Of a stretch of DNA of 28,601 nucleotides, positions 1 through 7,454 are shown piece after piece. A program made the position numbers and the translations under genes. The stretch covers positions 1 through 28,601 of the forward strand of contig DJWE01000086.1 in assembly GCA_002441465.1 (NCBI GenBank). Reading direction: 5' to 3'. Source of the DNA: Propionibacteriaceae bacterium UBA6238 (lineage in GTDB: Bacteria > Actinomycetota > Actinomycetes > Propionibacteriales > Propionibacteriaceae). The notes under the pieces were generated by a model. It was not told the origin of the DNA and did no database searches. It saw only the letters and a list, made by a program, of their open reading frames with translations. Every line of letters begins with the position of its first letter. Positions within the stretch are counted from its first letter, which is position 1.

Positions 1-5
1 CGCTG

Positions 6-623
6 ATGAGGAAGCTTCCGTCGAAACTGGCCAGCAAGCTCTACGGTGCGGCCGAGCTGATCGCCGATCGCGGGCTCGACGCCACCAAGATCGAAGACAT
101 CGCCGAGGCCACAGGCATCCCCAAGGCCACGCTCTACTACCACCTCGAAGGCAAGAACGCGGTCCTGGAGTTCCTCCTCACCGACCTGCTGGAGATGATC
201 GCCAGCGCCGTCGGCCTGGCCACGTCGAGCGCCGAGGACGCGCGGACCCGCCTCGAAGCCGCCGTCAACGCACAACTGGGCGTGATGCTGGAGCACCCCT
301 TCCTCTGCCGGGCGCTGGTGGGCGACCTCGGGCGCGCCACCCGGCTGCCCGACCTTGCGGTCGCGCTGCGCGCCGCCTTCTTCGAACCCATCGAGCAGCT
401 CTTGAACGACGGAGCCGCCGACGGGTCGCTGCGCCCCGTCGAGAACCCGAGCGCCGTTGCGACGAGCATCTTCGGTGCCATCACCGTCGCCGGACTCAGC
501 GCCGCCGTCGACGCGCCATCGAAGGAGCCGGCCACAGCGGCAGCCCGACTGACCGCGGCGATCACCGACCTGATCCTCGACGGCCTCGCACCTCCAGGCC
601 TCGCACCGCCGGACGGGTCGTAA
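6..623 (+). CDS. TetR/AcrR-family transcriptional regulator
   Basis: This 205-residue protein has an N-terminal TetR-type helix-turn-helix at about residues 10-55, with the typical run IEDIAEATGIPKATLYYHLEGK, in which the recognition helix is followed by the aromatic YYH segment. The rest is an alpha-helical, alanine-rich ligand-binding and dimerisation half with no clear homology from motifs alone. The family represses nearby genes and releases DNA on ligand binding. The ATG lies only 5 bases from the window edge, so an upstream start cannot be excluded, although the HTH is already complete. Its target is probably upstream, outside the window, because the next gene downstream is convergent. 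A strong hairpin follows the stop codon. Confidence 0.85.
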   Translation: MRKLPSKLASKLYGAAELIADRGLDATKIEDIAEATGIPKATLYYHLEGKNAVLEFLLTDLLEMIASAVGLATSSAEDARTRLEAAVNAQLGVMLEHPFLCRALVGDLGRATRLPDLAVALRAAFFEPIEQLLNDGAADGSLRPVENPSAVATSIFGAITVAGLSAAVDAPSKEPATAAARLTAAITDLILDGLAPPGLAPPDGS

Positions 624-636
624 CCGACACGGGGGG

Positions 637-663
637 CTGGCATCGAGACCTTGTCGATGCCAG
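637..663. terminator. Hairpin between convergent genes, probable terminator
   Basis: A perfect 10-bp inverted repeat (CTGGCATCGA / TCGATGCCAG) with a 7-nt loop starts 14 nt after the TetR stop. There is no T-tract, so it would be a weak or factor-assisted terminator, as is common in actinomycetes. It lies between convergent genes and could serve both directions. Confidence 0.5.
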
Positions 664-727
664 AGCAGGACCAGCCGTTCGGCCAGTCGGTGCCTCAAGC
701 AAGAAGGGTCCACGAAAATGCGCATAG

Positions 728-755
728 AAATGGGTCCACGGAAATGGGTCCACGG
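728..755. repeat. Tandem 14-bp direct duplication
   Basis: Two perfect adjacent copies of AAATGGGTCCACGG occupy 728-741 and 742-755. A third partial copy (GGGTCCACG) lies at 706-714. The stretch is in the non-coding gap between the TetR gene and the convergent MFS gene. No function is evident; slippage is a simple explanation. Confidence 0.7.
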
Positions 756-856
756 ATCCGCCGAGCTCTGGTGACTGGGACGGCCGCGCTTCCCCCGCGA
801 ATGCGCATGGCTTCACGGTGCGGGGGACTCTCCTACATGTCGGTCGAGGCCAGCGT

Positions 857-2176
857 TCAGTCGGCGTCGGCTACCTCGAGTATCTCGGCCTCCTCGACCG
901 AGCCGTGTGCGGGGACCGGCGCGGACGGTATGAGTCGGCGGAAGGCGGTGAGGATGCCCATCGCGACGGCCACGACGGCAGCGCCCATCCAGAACGCGCC
1001 TTGGAAGGTGTGCTCGGCGGCCTTGCCGGCGACATAGGCGCCTATGGCGCCGCCGAAGAAGCGGACGAAGGAGTACGCCGCCGACGCGACCGGCCGCGGC
1101 ACCGGGGCCGCGCCCATCACGAGGGTGGTGATCACTGTGTTCGTGATGCCGAGGAAGAGGCCGGTCAGGATCACGCAGACCACGACGCCCCAGGGCTGCC
1201 CGCCGGTCATGCCGTCGGTGGTGCTGCCGTTGGAGAAGATGGCCATCAGTGCCAGGCACGCGGTGAAGCCGGACAGGGCGATCACGATCGAGACGAAGGT
1301 GCCGACGCGGCGCTCCAGCCAGGTGGCACCCCAGATCGAGGTGAAGGCCAGGGCGAGACCCCAGCCGAAGAAGACCCAGCCGATGTCGGAGGCGCCGAAG
1401 TGGGTCGAGCCCAGCGCGAGTGGGTAGGGAGCCACCGCCATCAGGGTGAACATGCCGAAGTTGTAGAACAGCGCGACGACCGCCACGACCAGCAGACCGG
1501 GGTACCGGAGCGCCTTGAGGGGGTCGGAGATCCGGGTCTTCGTCTCGGGCTTAGGGGTGGGCGGCAGGAAGATCAGCGTGGCCGCCAGGCCGATCGCCAT
1601 CAGCACGGCGACGCCGAAGAACGGCCCGCGCCAGCCGATGTGCTCGCCGAGTTGGCCGCCCACGATCGGGCCCAGCCCGATTCCGATGCCGAGCGCCGAC
1701 TCGTAGAGCAAGATCGCCTGCTTGAGCGAACCGGTGGCGAGGCTCACGATGGTCGCCAGCGATGTCGCGATGAACAGCGCGTTGCCCAGGCCCCAGAACG
1801 CCCGGGCCGCGACGATCCACCCCACGCCACCCCAGTAGTCGCCCAGACCGGCGTTGAACGCGAGGTCGGCGAGGCCGCCGAGGGCCGAGAAGACCACGAT
1901 GGTCGCCAGGCCCAGGATCAGCGTCCACTTGACGCCGATGCGCGAGCTCACCCAGCCGGTCACCAACATGGCGACCGCGGTGACCACCAGGTACGAAGTG
2001 AAGAGCAGCGAGACATCGCCCGACGTCGCGTTCAGGTCCTTCGCGATCGCGGTCAGGATGGGGTCGACCAAGCCGAGGCCCATGAACGAGACGACGCAGG
2101 CGAACGCCACCGCCCAGACGGCTCGCGGCTGGTCGAGGAAGGAGCCCTTCGGCTGCACGGACACGACGGTGCTCAT
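857..2176 (-). CDS. MFS drug/solute exporter (DHA1-like)
   Basis: This is a 439-residue integral membrane transporter with about 12 hydrophobic segments. A motif-A-like loop (GWVSSRIGVKW) follows TM2. A motif-C-like antiporter signature (ESALGIGIGLGPIVGG) lies in TM5, which is typical of proton-driven exporters of the drug:H+ antiporter type 1 group. The chosen ATG (MSTVVSVQPKG) overlaps the MarR stop codon as ATGA. The frame stays open for 146 more codons upstream, but that part lies over the marR gene and has no membrane character. The acidic C-terminal tail is probably cytoplasmic. It is co-transcribed with the MarR regulator, so it is probably induced by the compound it exports. The substrate is unknown. 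Confidence 0.9.
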   Translation of the reverse strand: MSTVVSVQPKGSFLDQPRAVWAVAFACVVSFMGLGLVDPILTAIAKDLNATSGDVSLLFTSYLVVTAVAMLVTGWVSSRIGVKWTLILGLATIVVFSALGGLADLAFNAGLGDYWGGVGWIVAARAFWGLGNALFIATSLATIVSLATGSLKQAILLYESALGIGIGLGPIVGGQLGEHIGWRGPFFGVAVLMAIGLAATLIFLPPTPKPETKTRISDPLKALRYPGLLVVAVVALFYNFGMFTLMAVAPYPLALGSTHFGASDIGWVFFGWGLALAFTSIWGATWLERRVGTFVSIVIALSGFTACLALMAIFSNGSTTDGMTGGQPWGVVVCVILTGLFLGITNTVITTLVMGAAPVPRPVASAAYSFVRFFGGAIGAYVAGKAAEHTFQGAFWMGAAVVAVAMGILTAFRRLIPSAPVPAHGSVEEAEILEVADAD

Positions 2177-2601
2177 TTGTTCCCTCCAGAGGTGTCGGTG
2201 CCGAGCAGACCGCGCAGCACTGCCACGGCAGTCGCGAGGTCGGCTTCGGTGTGACCCGCGGCGACCAGGCGTTCCAGCACCGTGGCGCCAAAGGCGGTGC
2301 GGCGGTCGAGAAGCTCCTGGCGGCCGGCGTCGGTGAGCGTGACGACCGTGCCGCGGGCGTCGTCCGGGTTGGCCTGCTTCGCTGCGAGGCCGGTCTTGAC
2401 CAGGTTGGACACGGCGGCGGACATGGTGGGCTGTGCGCAGTTGTCGAGCCCGGCCAAGCCGGTGACGCTCACCGCACCGTGCTGATCGAGCAAGGACAGC
2501 ACGCGGGTGTCGGCCGGGTTGTCGTGCATGTGCCGGATCATCCGCACCGCCCGGGCGGCGTAGACGACCAGGTCTGTGCTCAGCGCCAGCGCGTCGGCCA
2601 T
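2173..2601 (-). CDS. MarR-family transcriptional regulator
   Basis: This 142-residue protein is the usual MarR length. The winged helix-turn-helix spans about residues 30-100: a recognition region around LAGLDNCAQPTMSAAVSNLVKTGL, then the wing with the family hallmark DARGTVVTLTDAGRQ. The ATG is preceded by a good ribosome-binding site (GAGGAG, about 6 nt upstream). The stop overlaps the MFS start by 4 nt, implying translational coupling. A perfect palindrome 14 nt upstream of the start is the probable autoregulatory operator. MarR proteins next to an MFS exporter typically repress it until a phenolic or drug-like ligand binds. The ligand is not predictable here. Confidence 0.92.
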   Translation of the reverse strand: MADALALSTDLVVYAARAVRMIRHMHDNPADTRVLSLLDQHGAVSVTGLAGLDNCAQPTMSAAVSNLVKTGLAAKQANPDDARGTVVTLTDAGRQELLDRRTAFGATVLERLVAAGHTEADLATAVAVLRGLLGTDTSGGNK

Positions 2602-2614
2602 GCCTTCTCCTCAC

Positions 2615-2633
2615 TACATAGGGAGCCTATGTA
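2615..2633. promoter_or_regulatory. Probable MarR operator
   Basis: A perfect inverted repeat TACATAGG-GAG-CCTATGTA (8-bp arms, 3-nt centre) lies directly upstream of the marR ribosome-binding site. Its size and symmetry suit a MarR dimer site. Its location would allow repression of both marR and the coupled MFS gene. Confidence 0.75.
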
Positions 2634-3050
2634 TCGGGCTGCAATCTACCAGCGGGCCTCACGCCCGCGTCGCCGGCCCCCACCCCCTCGGCGTCGGCCT
2701 TGCCCGGAGGACCGGATCCGAGACGACGGCGGACAGCACCTCCGCGCCCGGCTGGACCGGACTCCCGGTGGCCCTCGCGCTGCCGGTCTCGACGTCGAGG
2801 ACGACCGTCTCCTGCCACCTGCTCACCCGAGTTCAGGACGGCCACGAGGCGCCGTGACGGGACCCGTGGTGGAGAAGTAGTAGACGACCGCCCGACTCCC
2901 AGAGTCGGAGACGAGTGGGGGGCCACCGCCCTGGCCAAGGGGGAGGGCGCTGATCGTGCCGTCGCGAGCGGAGAGTCCTCCGAGGCGTGGACGTCTCTCG
3001 ACCGGCCGCTGCAGGTGCCCGGTCCGCGCTGCCCCGCGTCGGGCTGCAGG
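2634..3050. other. Intergenic stretch, no gene recognised
   Basis: About 417 bases lie between the MarR operator and the DUF5519-like gene. Short open frames exist on both strands. None has a recognisable domain or start signal, and their composition is arginine/proline-rich, as expected of random frames in GC-rich DNA. The marR promoter should lie at its left edge, but I see no convincing -35/-10 pair. Confidence 0.5.
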
Positions 3051-3515
3051 TCAGGATGTGAGGAAAGCGTGAGCGGCGGTGACCAGACCGGCCACGACCT
3101 CCAGTTCGGTCTCCTCGCGCGGCGCGTAGAGCATGACGACGGTGGCCGGGATCAGACCGAGACGGGCGATCGGATGCGGCTCGGCCCAGCCTGCTTCGAT
3201 CGCCTCTGCCGCCAGCTCTGGCGGCAGGACGGTGTGCAGGCTGAGGTCAGGGGCGGGATGGAGGTGCGCGAACTCGGTGCCGACCATGAACAGCTGCGAG
3301 CGCGAAGTCGGCTGCCGAAGGGTCAGCGCTCGGGCTCCCGCCACGGAGATCGCGCTCGGGCGTTCCACCACGCCACGAAGAGCAAACAGTCTGGCCGCTA
3401 GCTGCTCGCGGATCCGCGGGTCGGTGGGCTGCTGGTCCAGCTGGGTGTGAGGGTTGGACGGGGTGGTGCGGGGGCGTGGTCCCGACCGAGTCGGCAGGGA
3501 CACGGTAGGTGTCAT
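3051..3515 (-). CDS. Luciferase-domain (DUF5519-like) protein
   Basis: This is a 154-residue cytoplasmic protein without a signal peptide or membrane segment. The C-terminal two-thirds match my recollection of the luciferase-domain/DUF5519 family: an H-x-HP motif (EFAHLHPAPDLSLHTVLPP), then AIEAGWAEPHPIA and a closing VMLYAPREETELEVV segment. The family's biochemical role is not established, and it has nothing to do with a complete light-emitting system. It lies downstream of a DoxX gene on the same strand and is probably co-transcribed. The original ATGA stop/start overlap appears to have been pulled apart by a 14-bp duplication. The N-terminal 40 residues are proline/threonine-rich and probably disordered. 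Confidence 0.7.
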   Translation of the reverse strand: MTPTVSLPTRSGPRPRTTPSNPHTQLDQQPTDPRIREQLAARLFALRGVVERPSAISVAGARALTLRQPTSRSQLFMVGTEFAHLHPAPDLSLHTVLPPELAAEAIEAGWAEPHPIARLGLIPATVVMLYAPREETELEVVAGLVTAAHAFLTS

Positions 3516-3537
3516 TCGAACAGTGTCATTCGAACAG
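3510..3537. repeat. 14-bp tandem duplication at a gene junction
   Basis: Two perfect adjacent copies of TGTCATTCGAACAG occupy 3510-3523 and 3524-3537. On the minus strand each copy contains an ATGA. The upstream copy supplies the DoxX stop codon and the downstream copy supplies the start codon of the next gene. A single copy would restore a classic 4-nt stop/start overlap. Confidence 0.85.
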
Positions 3538-3948
3538 GCCGTCCAACAGCGGACCGGTGAACGTCAGCCCCAGCTCGGGAGTGGTGGCGAAGAAGGCGAA
3601 CAGCATCAGAGCAGCACCGGCCAGGGCGAGGTCCTTGAGGAACTGCGTCTGCTCCATCTGCCTGCTCTGCGGGTCGGTGACGTTCCAGAAGCCGTGCATC
3701 AGCACCGCCGTCGGAATCAGGAAGACCACCAGCAGGAGCGCACCGAGGTCGGCCCAGACGCCCAGCAGCATCATCAGGGCACCGCCCAGGATCAGCACAC
3801 CGGTGCCGAGAACCGACGCCCGGGCCAACGGCACGCCCTTGCTCTGGGCGTACCCGGCCATCACCTGAGCCTGGGTGAGGTGCCCCACCCCACTAGCCAG
3901 GAACAGCACCGCGAACAACACCCGCCCCACCAGCACCAGCCATTCCAT
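3526..3948 (-). CDS. DoxX-family membrane protein
   Basis: This 140-residue protein has four hydrophobic segments (about residues 5-20, 45-62, 68-86 and 108-125). It carries the DoxX hallmarks: an N-terminal ARVLFAVLFLASGVGHL-like helix, a GYAQSKGVP segment, and a C-terminal conserved FLKDLALAGAALML helix. DoxX proteins are small inner-membrane proteins, often in modules regulated by redox or electrophile stress; the molecular activity is uncertain. It is divergent from an HxlR regulator, with a large palindrome between them, which implies HxlR control of this gene and the DUF5519-like gene after it. Confidence 0.88.
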   Translation of the reverse strand: MEWLVLVGRVLFAVLFLASGVGHLTQAQVMAGYAQSKGVPLARASVLGTGVLILGGALMMLLGVWADLGALLLVVFLIPTAVLMHGFWNVTDPQSRQMEQTQFLKDLALAGAALMLFAFFATTPELGLTFTGPLLDGLFE

Positions 3949-3966
3949 TCAGGCCATCCCCTTCAG

Positions 3967-3998
3967 ACAGATGGTTACTATTGGTAGTAACCATCTGT
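3967..3998. promoter_or_regulatory. Probable HxlR operator in divergent promoter region
   Basis: A perfect inverted repeat with 14-bp arms (ACAGATGGTTACTA / TAGTAACCATCTGT) and a 4-nt centre lies between the divergent doxX and hxlR genes. Position and symmetry suit an HxlR dimer controlling both directions. The core GGTTACTA-n4-TAGTAACC resembles the GTAC/TAC-type half sites reported for HxlR-type regulators, though I cannot check this here. Confidence 0.8.
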
Positions 3999-4031
3999 AA
4001 CGTACCGGCGGACCTGAGCGGATGCAATCCT

Positions 4032-4418
4032 GTGATCGTGGTGAGGGAACAGTTGGATCCCCGGCATTGCCCGAGGTTTCAAGAGTCGATCGAGTTCCTC
4101 GGGCGCCGGTGGACGGCCTCGATCCTGCGACCCATGTTCGACGGGCCGGTCCGTTTCAGCGACCTCCTCGACGCGGTTCCGCACATGTCGTCGCGTCTGC
4201 TTAGCCAGCGCCTCGAGGAGCTGTGTCGAGCCGGCGTGGTCGCCCACCGGCCCCAGGACGCTTGTCCGCGCTATGAGCTGACCGACATGGGGCGCGATCT
4301 CGAGCACGTCTTCCTCGCGATCGACCGCTGGAACCGCCGCTGGACCAATGCCATTCCCGACGTGGTGACACGGGCCTCGGCGGTCGCAGACTCTCGCAAG
4401 AAACTCGCCACGGATTGA
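4032..4418 (+). CDS. HxlR-family transcriptional regulator
   Basis: This winged-helix regulator of about 128 residues has the family core: CPRFQESIEFLGRRWTASIL, then RFSDLLDAVPHMSSRLLSQRLEEL (recognition helix), then a wing ending in YELTDMGRDL. The frame is open back to a TTG at 3981, but that codon sits inside the palindromic operator. The GTG codons at 4032, 4038 or 4041 are more plausible, and I used 4032. HxlR proteins usually sense electrophiles or aldehydes and control a small adjacent oxidoreductase or DoxX gene. The divergent DoxX gene is the likely target. IS110 DNA begins shortly after the stop. Confidence 0.87.
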   Translation: MIVVREQLDPRHCPRFQESIEFLGRRWTASILRPMFDGPVRFSDLLDAVPHMSSRLLSQRLEELCRAGVVAHRPQDACPRYELTDMGRDLEHVFLAIDRWNRRWTNAIPDVVTRASAVADSRKKLATD

Positions 4419-4657
4419 TCGCCCGCGCATACCCCGTCTCACTTAGCCTCGATCCGTAAGTTGTTCAGTGGCCCGGGAGGGTCGGGTGTGGCTGAGCCTT
4501 GATCGCCCTTGAGGTGGCTCCGGTGGAATGGCCGCCCGGCTCCTCCGGTGCGCCTTGGCTGCTGATTGAGATGCGCGTTCTGGTCGCTGTTTACGGATCC
4601 GCCAGCGAGGAGCTCTTCGGGCCGACGATGGAGTCGAGTCACCGAAGGAGCCATTGG
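4419..4657 (+). other. Non-coding leader of the IS110 element (bridge-RNA candidate region)
   Basis: This non-coding stretch of about 240 nt precedes the IS110 transposase. In IS110-group elements the left end upstream of the recombinase is known to encode a structured bridge RNA. The region is G/C-rich with short complementary runs around 4510-4555, but I cannot fold it reliably or place the element boundary. No other gene is visible. A good ribosome-binding site (AAGGAG, 4645-4650) closes it. Confidence 0.35.
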
Positions 4658-5902
4658 ATGGAAGAGCCAGTTTCTCAGGGCTGGGCCGGAGTCGATGTCG
4701 GCAAGGGACACCACTGGGTGTGTCTGATCGACGAGGCCGGTAAGACGTTGTGGTCAAGCAAGGTCGTCAACGACGAGACCGCGATCCTCGTAGCGATCAG
4801 CGAGATCCGCGGCCGGGCTGAACAGGTGACCTGGGCCGTGGACGTCACCGGCACCATGTCAGGGCTACTGCTGGCCCTGCTGGCAGCGCACGACCAGAGC
4901 GTGAAGTACGTGCCCGGTCGGATCGTGAACAGGATGTCTGAGGCCTACCGTGGTGAAGCCAAGACCGATGCCCACGACGCCTACGTCATCGCCGAGTCTG
5001 TCCGCCAGCGTGGTGACCTGACCGAGGTCGAGGTGTCAGCGACGCTGGTGGCCGAACTGCGGCTGATGGTCACCCACCGCACCGATCTGGTGGCTGACCG
5101 GGTCCGCATGGTCAACCGGCTCCGTGACGTGCTCAGCGGCTACTTCCCCGCGCTGGAGCGGGCTTTCGACTACGCCCACAGCCGCGGCGCGCTGACCCTG
5201 CTGACCCGGTACCAGACTCCTGCGACGATCCGCCGTATCGGCCAATCACGCCTGCAGGCCTGGCTGGTCAAGCGGAAGGTCCGCAGCGCCGAGCAGGTCG
5301 CTGCGGAGGCCGTGGGTGCAGCTGCTGCCCAGCACACGGTGGTCCCGGGCCAAGACGTAGCGGCGACGATCGTGGCCGATCTGGCCACCCAGCTGTTGGC
5401 GCTCGACGAGTGACTCAAAGATATCGATGCCAGAGTCACGGCTACGTTCCGAGCTCACCCTCAGGCCGAGATCATCGAGTCGTTGCCCGGCATGGGCCCG
5501 ATCCTCGGTGCCGAACTCATCGCCGCGGCCGGCGACTTCAACGGCTATGCCAACGCCGGCCGCCTCGCTTCAGCTGCAGGCCTGGTCCCGGTGCCGCGGG
5601 ACTCTGGTCGACGAACCGGGAACATGCACCGTCCCGTGCGGTACTCCCGCAAACTTCGGCGCGTGTTCTACCTGTCCGCCAACGCGGCGATGATGCGAGA
5701 AGGACCCAACCGCGACTACTACCTGAAGAAGCGCAGCGAGGGCGACAAACACGTCCAGGCACTCATCTGTCTGGCCCGTCGTCGGGTCGACGTGCTCTGG
5801 GCACTACTGCGCGACAACCGCGTCTCGAACTCACCCCACCAACACGGAAATCGATGCCCCAAACAGCTTGACAACTTCATTGAGATTCCACGTGCGCCGT
5901 GA
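4658..5902 (+). pseudogene. IS110-family transposase, interrupted by an in-frame TGA
   Basis: This would be a 414-residue IS110 recombinase if read through one stop codon. The N-terminal RuvC-like DEDD domain is at residues 1-160: GVDVGKGHH carries the first Asp, AVDVTG aligns with the second acidic position, and KTDAHDA supplies the last two. The C-terminal Transposase_20 domain begins at SLPGMGPILGAEL and holds the serine motif PVPRDSGRRTGN, followed by the conserved RRVFYLSANAAM segment. Residues 1-251 end at TGA (5411-5413), and the same frame then continues to 5902 without any indel. Homologues usually have Arg in this LDER-like position, so CGA to TGA is the simplest explanation. The ATG at 4658 follows AAGGAG by 7 nt. 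The domains are otherwise complete. Confidence 0.88.
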
Positions 5903-6117
5903 GGTGCTGACGATTTGAGTGGAGGTGAGAGACCTTCGCCGCCGTCCCTGTCGTAGCAGGGCGGTGTAGCTGAGGGCAGCCTGCTCTGGGAGATGCCGGA
6001 GCGGGCGGGAGCAGCCCCGACAAAGCCGGGACGCGCCAGCACTGCCAGATGGTGTGGGTTCGGCGAGCGTGACGAAGAGGAGTACGCGAGGAACCAGCGT
6101 ATGTACGTCCCTTAAGG
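5892..6117 (+). other. Structured non-coding stretch; possible group II intron 5' fragment or IS110 right end
   Basis: No gene is visible. The stretch begins with GTGCG, the 5' consensus of group II introns, and contains several short perfect stems, such as CCCTG-TCGTAG-CAGGG near 5950-5966 and AGGT-gagag-ACCT near 5927. It runs to the ISL3 left end at 6118. No domain V, no 3' end and no intron-encoded protein are present, so if it is an intron only a 5' piece survives. It could equally be the right end of the IS110 element. Confidence 0.25.
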
Positions 6118-6245
6118 GGCTGTTCGTACCTGAGGTGGGTGTGACCGACTCGCCATGAGCGGCTGAGCAAGAACGGTGTCGACGACGCTTGAAAACGAGG
6201 CCATAGCGACGGTCGAAAACGAGGCCACCCAGACAGATTGGATGG

Positions 6246-7454
6246 GTGATCTCAGTGGAGGATTGGGCATTGATCCGGCGCCTGGTCGCGGACGGTGTTC
6301 CGCAGCGTCAGGTGGCGAAGGATCTCGGGTCGGTCGACGGTGGCGCGGGCGGTGGCTTCGGATCGGCCGCCGAAGTACGAGCGGCCGGCGGTGCCGACGT
6401 CGTTCACACCGTTCGAGCCGCTGGTGCGCCAGCTACTCAAGGACACGCCGGATATGCCGGCGACGGTGATCGCCGAGCGGGTCGGCTGGACGGGTTCGAT
6501 CACGTGGTTCCGTGACAACGTCCGCAGATTGCGGCCTGAGCACACGCCGGTCGACCCCTCGGACCGGTTGACCTGGCTGCCGGGCGATGCGGCGCAGTGC
6601 GACCTGTGGTTCCCGCCCAGGAAGATCCCGCTCGAGGACGGCTCGAGGACGTTGTTGCCGGTCATGGTGATCACCGCGGCGCACTCGCGGTTCATGGTCG
6701 GGCAGATGATCCCGACCGACACACTGAAGACCTGTTGTTGGGCATGTGGGAACTGCTGCAGCAACTGGGGCGGGTCCCGCGCCGGTTGATCTGGGACAAC
6801 GAGTCCGGCATCGGTCGCGGCAAGCGCCATGCCGAGGGGGTCGGAGCGTTCACCGGCACCCTGGCCACCACGTTGGTCCGGCTGAAGCCCTACGACCCGG
6901 AGTCCAAGGGCGTGGTCGAACGACGCAACGGGTTCTTCGAGACCTCCTTCATGCCCGGGCGTGGCTTCGAGTCGCCGGTCGACTTCAACATCCAGTTCGC
7001 CGAGTGGCTGGCCAAGGCGAACGCGCGGATCGTGCGCACCATCAAGACCAGGCCGGTGGACCGACTCGACGCCGACCGGGCGGCCATGCTGCCCCTGCCG
7101 CCCGTCGCACCGACGGTGGGCTGGGTCAACCGGGTTCGGCTGGGCCGCGACTACTACGTCCGCGTCGACTCCTCGGACTACTCGGTCGACCCGGCGCTGA
7201 TCGGCCGGTTCGTCGACGTGACCGCCGACCTGACCAGGGTCGAGGTTCGGCACGAGGGACGCCTCGTCGCGGCCCACGACCGGGTCTGGGCGCGTGGCAT
7301 GACCATCACCGACCCCGCTCACGTCGCCGCGGCGAAGGTGCTGCGCGAGCAGTTCCAACGACCCCGACCGACACCGGATCCCCACGAGGGCCTGGCCCGC
7401 GATCTGGCCGACTACGACCGCGCGTTCGGACTGATCGACGGCGAGGTGGCGTGA
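6246..7454 (+). pseudogene. istA: IS21 transposase IstA, two frameshifts
   Basis: Joined across two frameshifts, this is a complete IstA of about 400 residues: an N-terminal HTH (EDWALIRRLVADGVPQRQVAKDLG, then STVARAV), a DDE/rve catalytic core with Asp in PGDAAQCDLWF, Asp in RLIWDNES and Glu in GVVERRNGFFETSF, and a C-terminal beta-rich domain. The first shift is at about 6330-6334; restoring CG there gives SRSTVARAV. The second is at about 6715-6718; one added C gives PTRHTEDLLLGMW. IstA normally pairs with the IstB ATPase to cut and join DNA. The stop overlaps the istB start as TGATG, the usual IS21 coupling. The start used is GTG 6246. The product should be inactive unless the shifts are sequence errors. 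Confidence 0.88.

Noticed and set aside
818..2254. Very long open frame on the plus strand opposite the MFS gene
   Set aside because: Its product is a low-complexity Arg/Gly/Asp/His-rich sequence without any domain, as expected antisense to a GC-rich coding region.
3981..4031. TTG start of HxlR at 3981
   Set aside because: It lies in the centre of the palindromic operator and adds residues without HxlR character; GTG codons downstream fit better.
5411..5413. Recoded TGA (selenocysteine or programmed readthrough) in the IS110 gene
   Set aside because: No SECIS-like hairpin is evident, IS110 enzymes have no known recoding, and a C-to-T change in an Arg codon is simpler.
6246..7454. Programmed frameshifting in istA
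   Set aside because: There are two separate shifts in different directions within conserved segments and no slippery-site/stem pattern; IS21 istA is normally a single frame.
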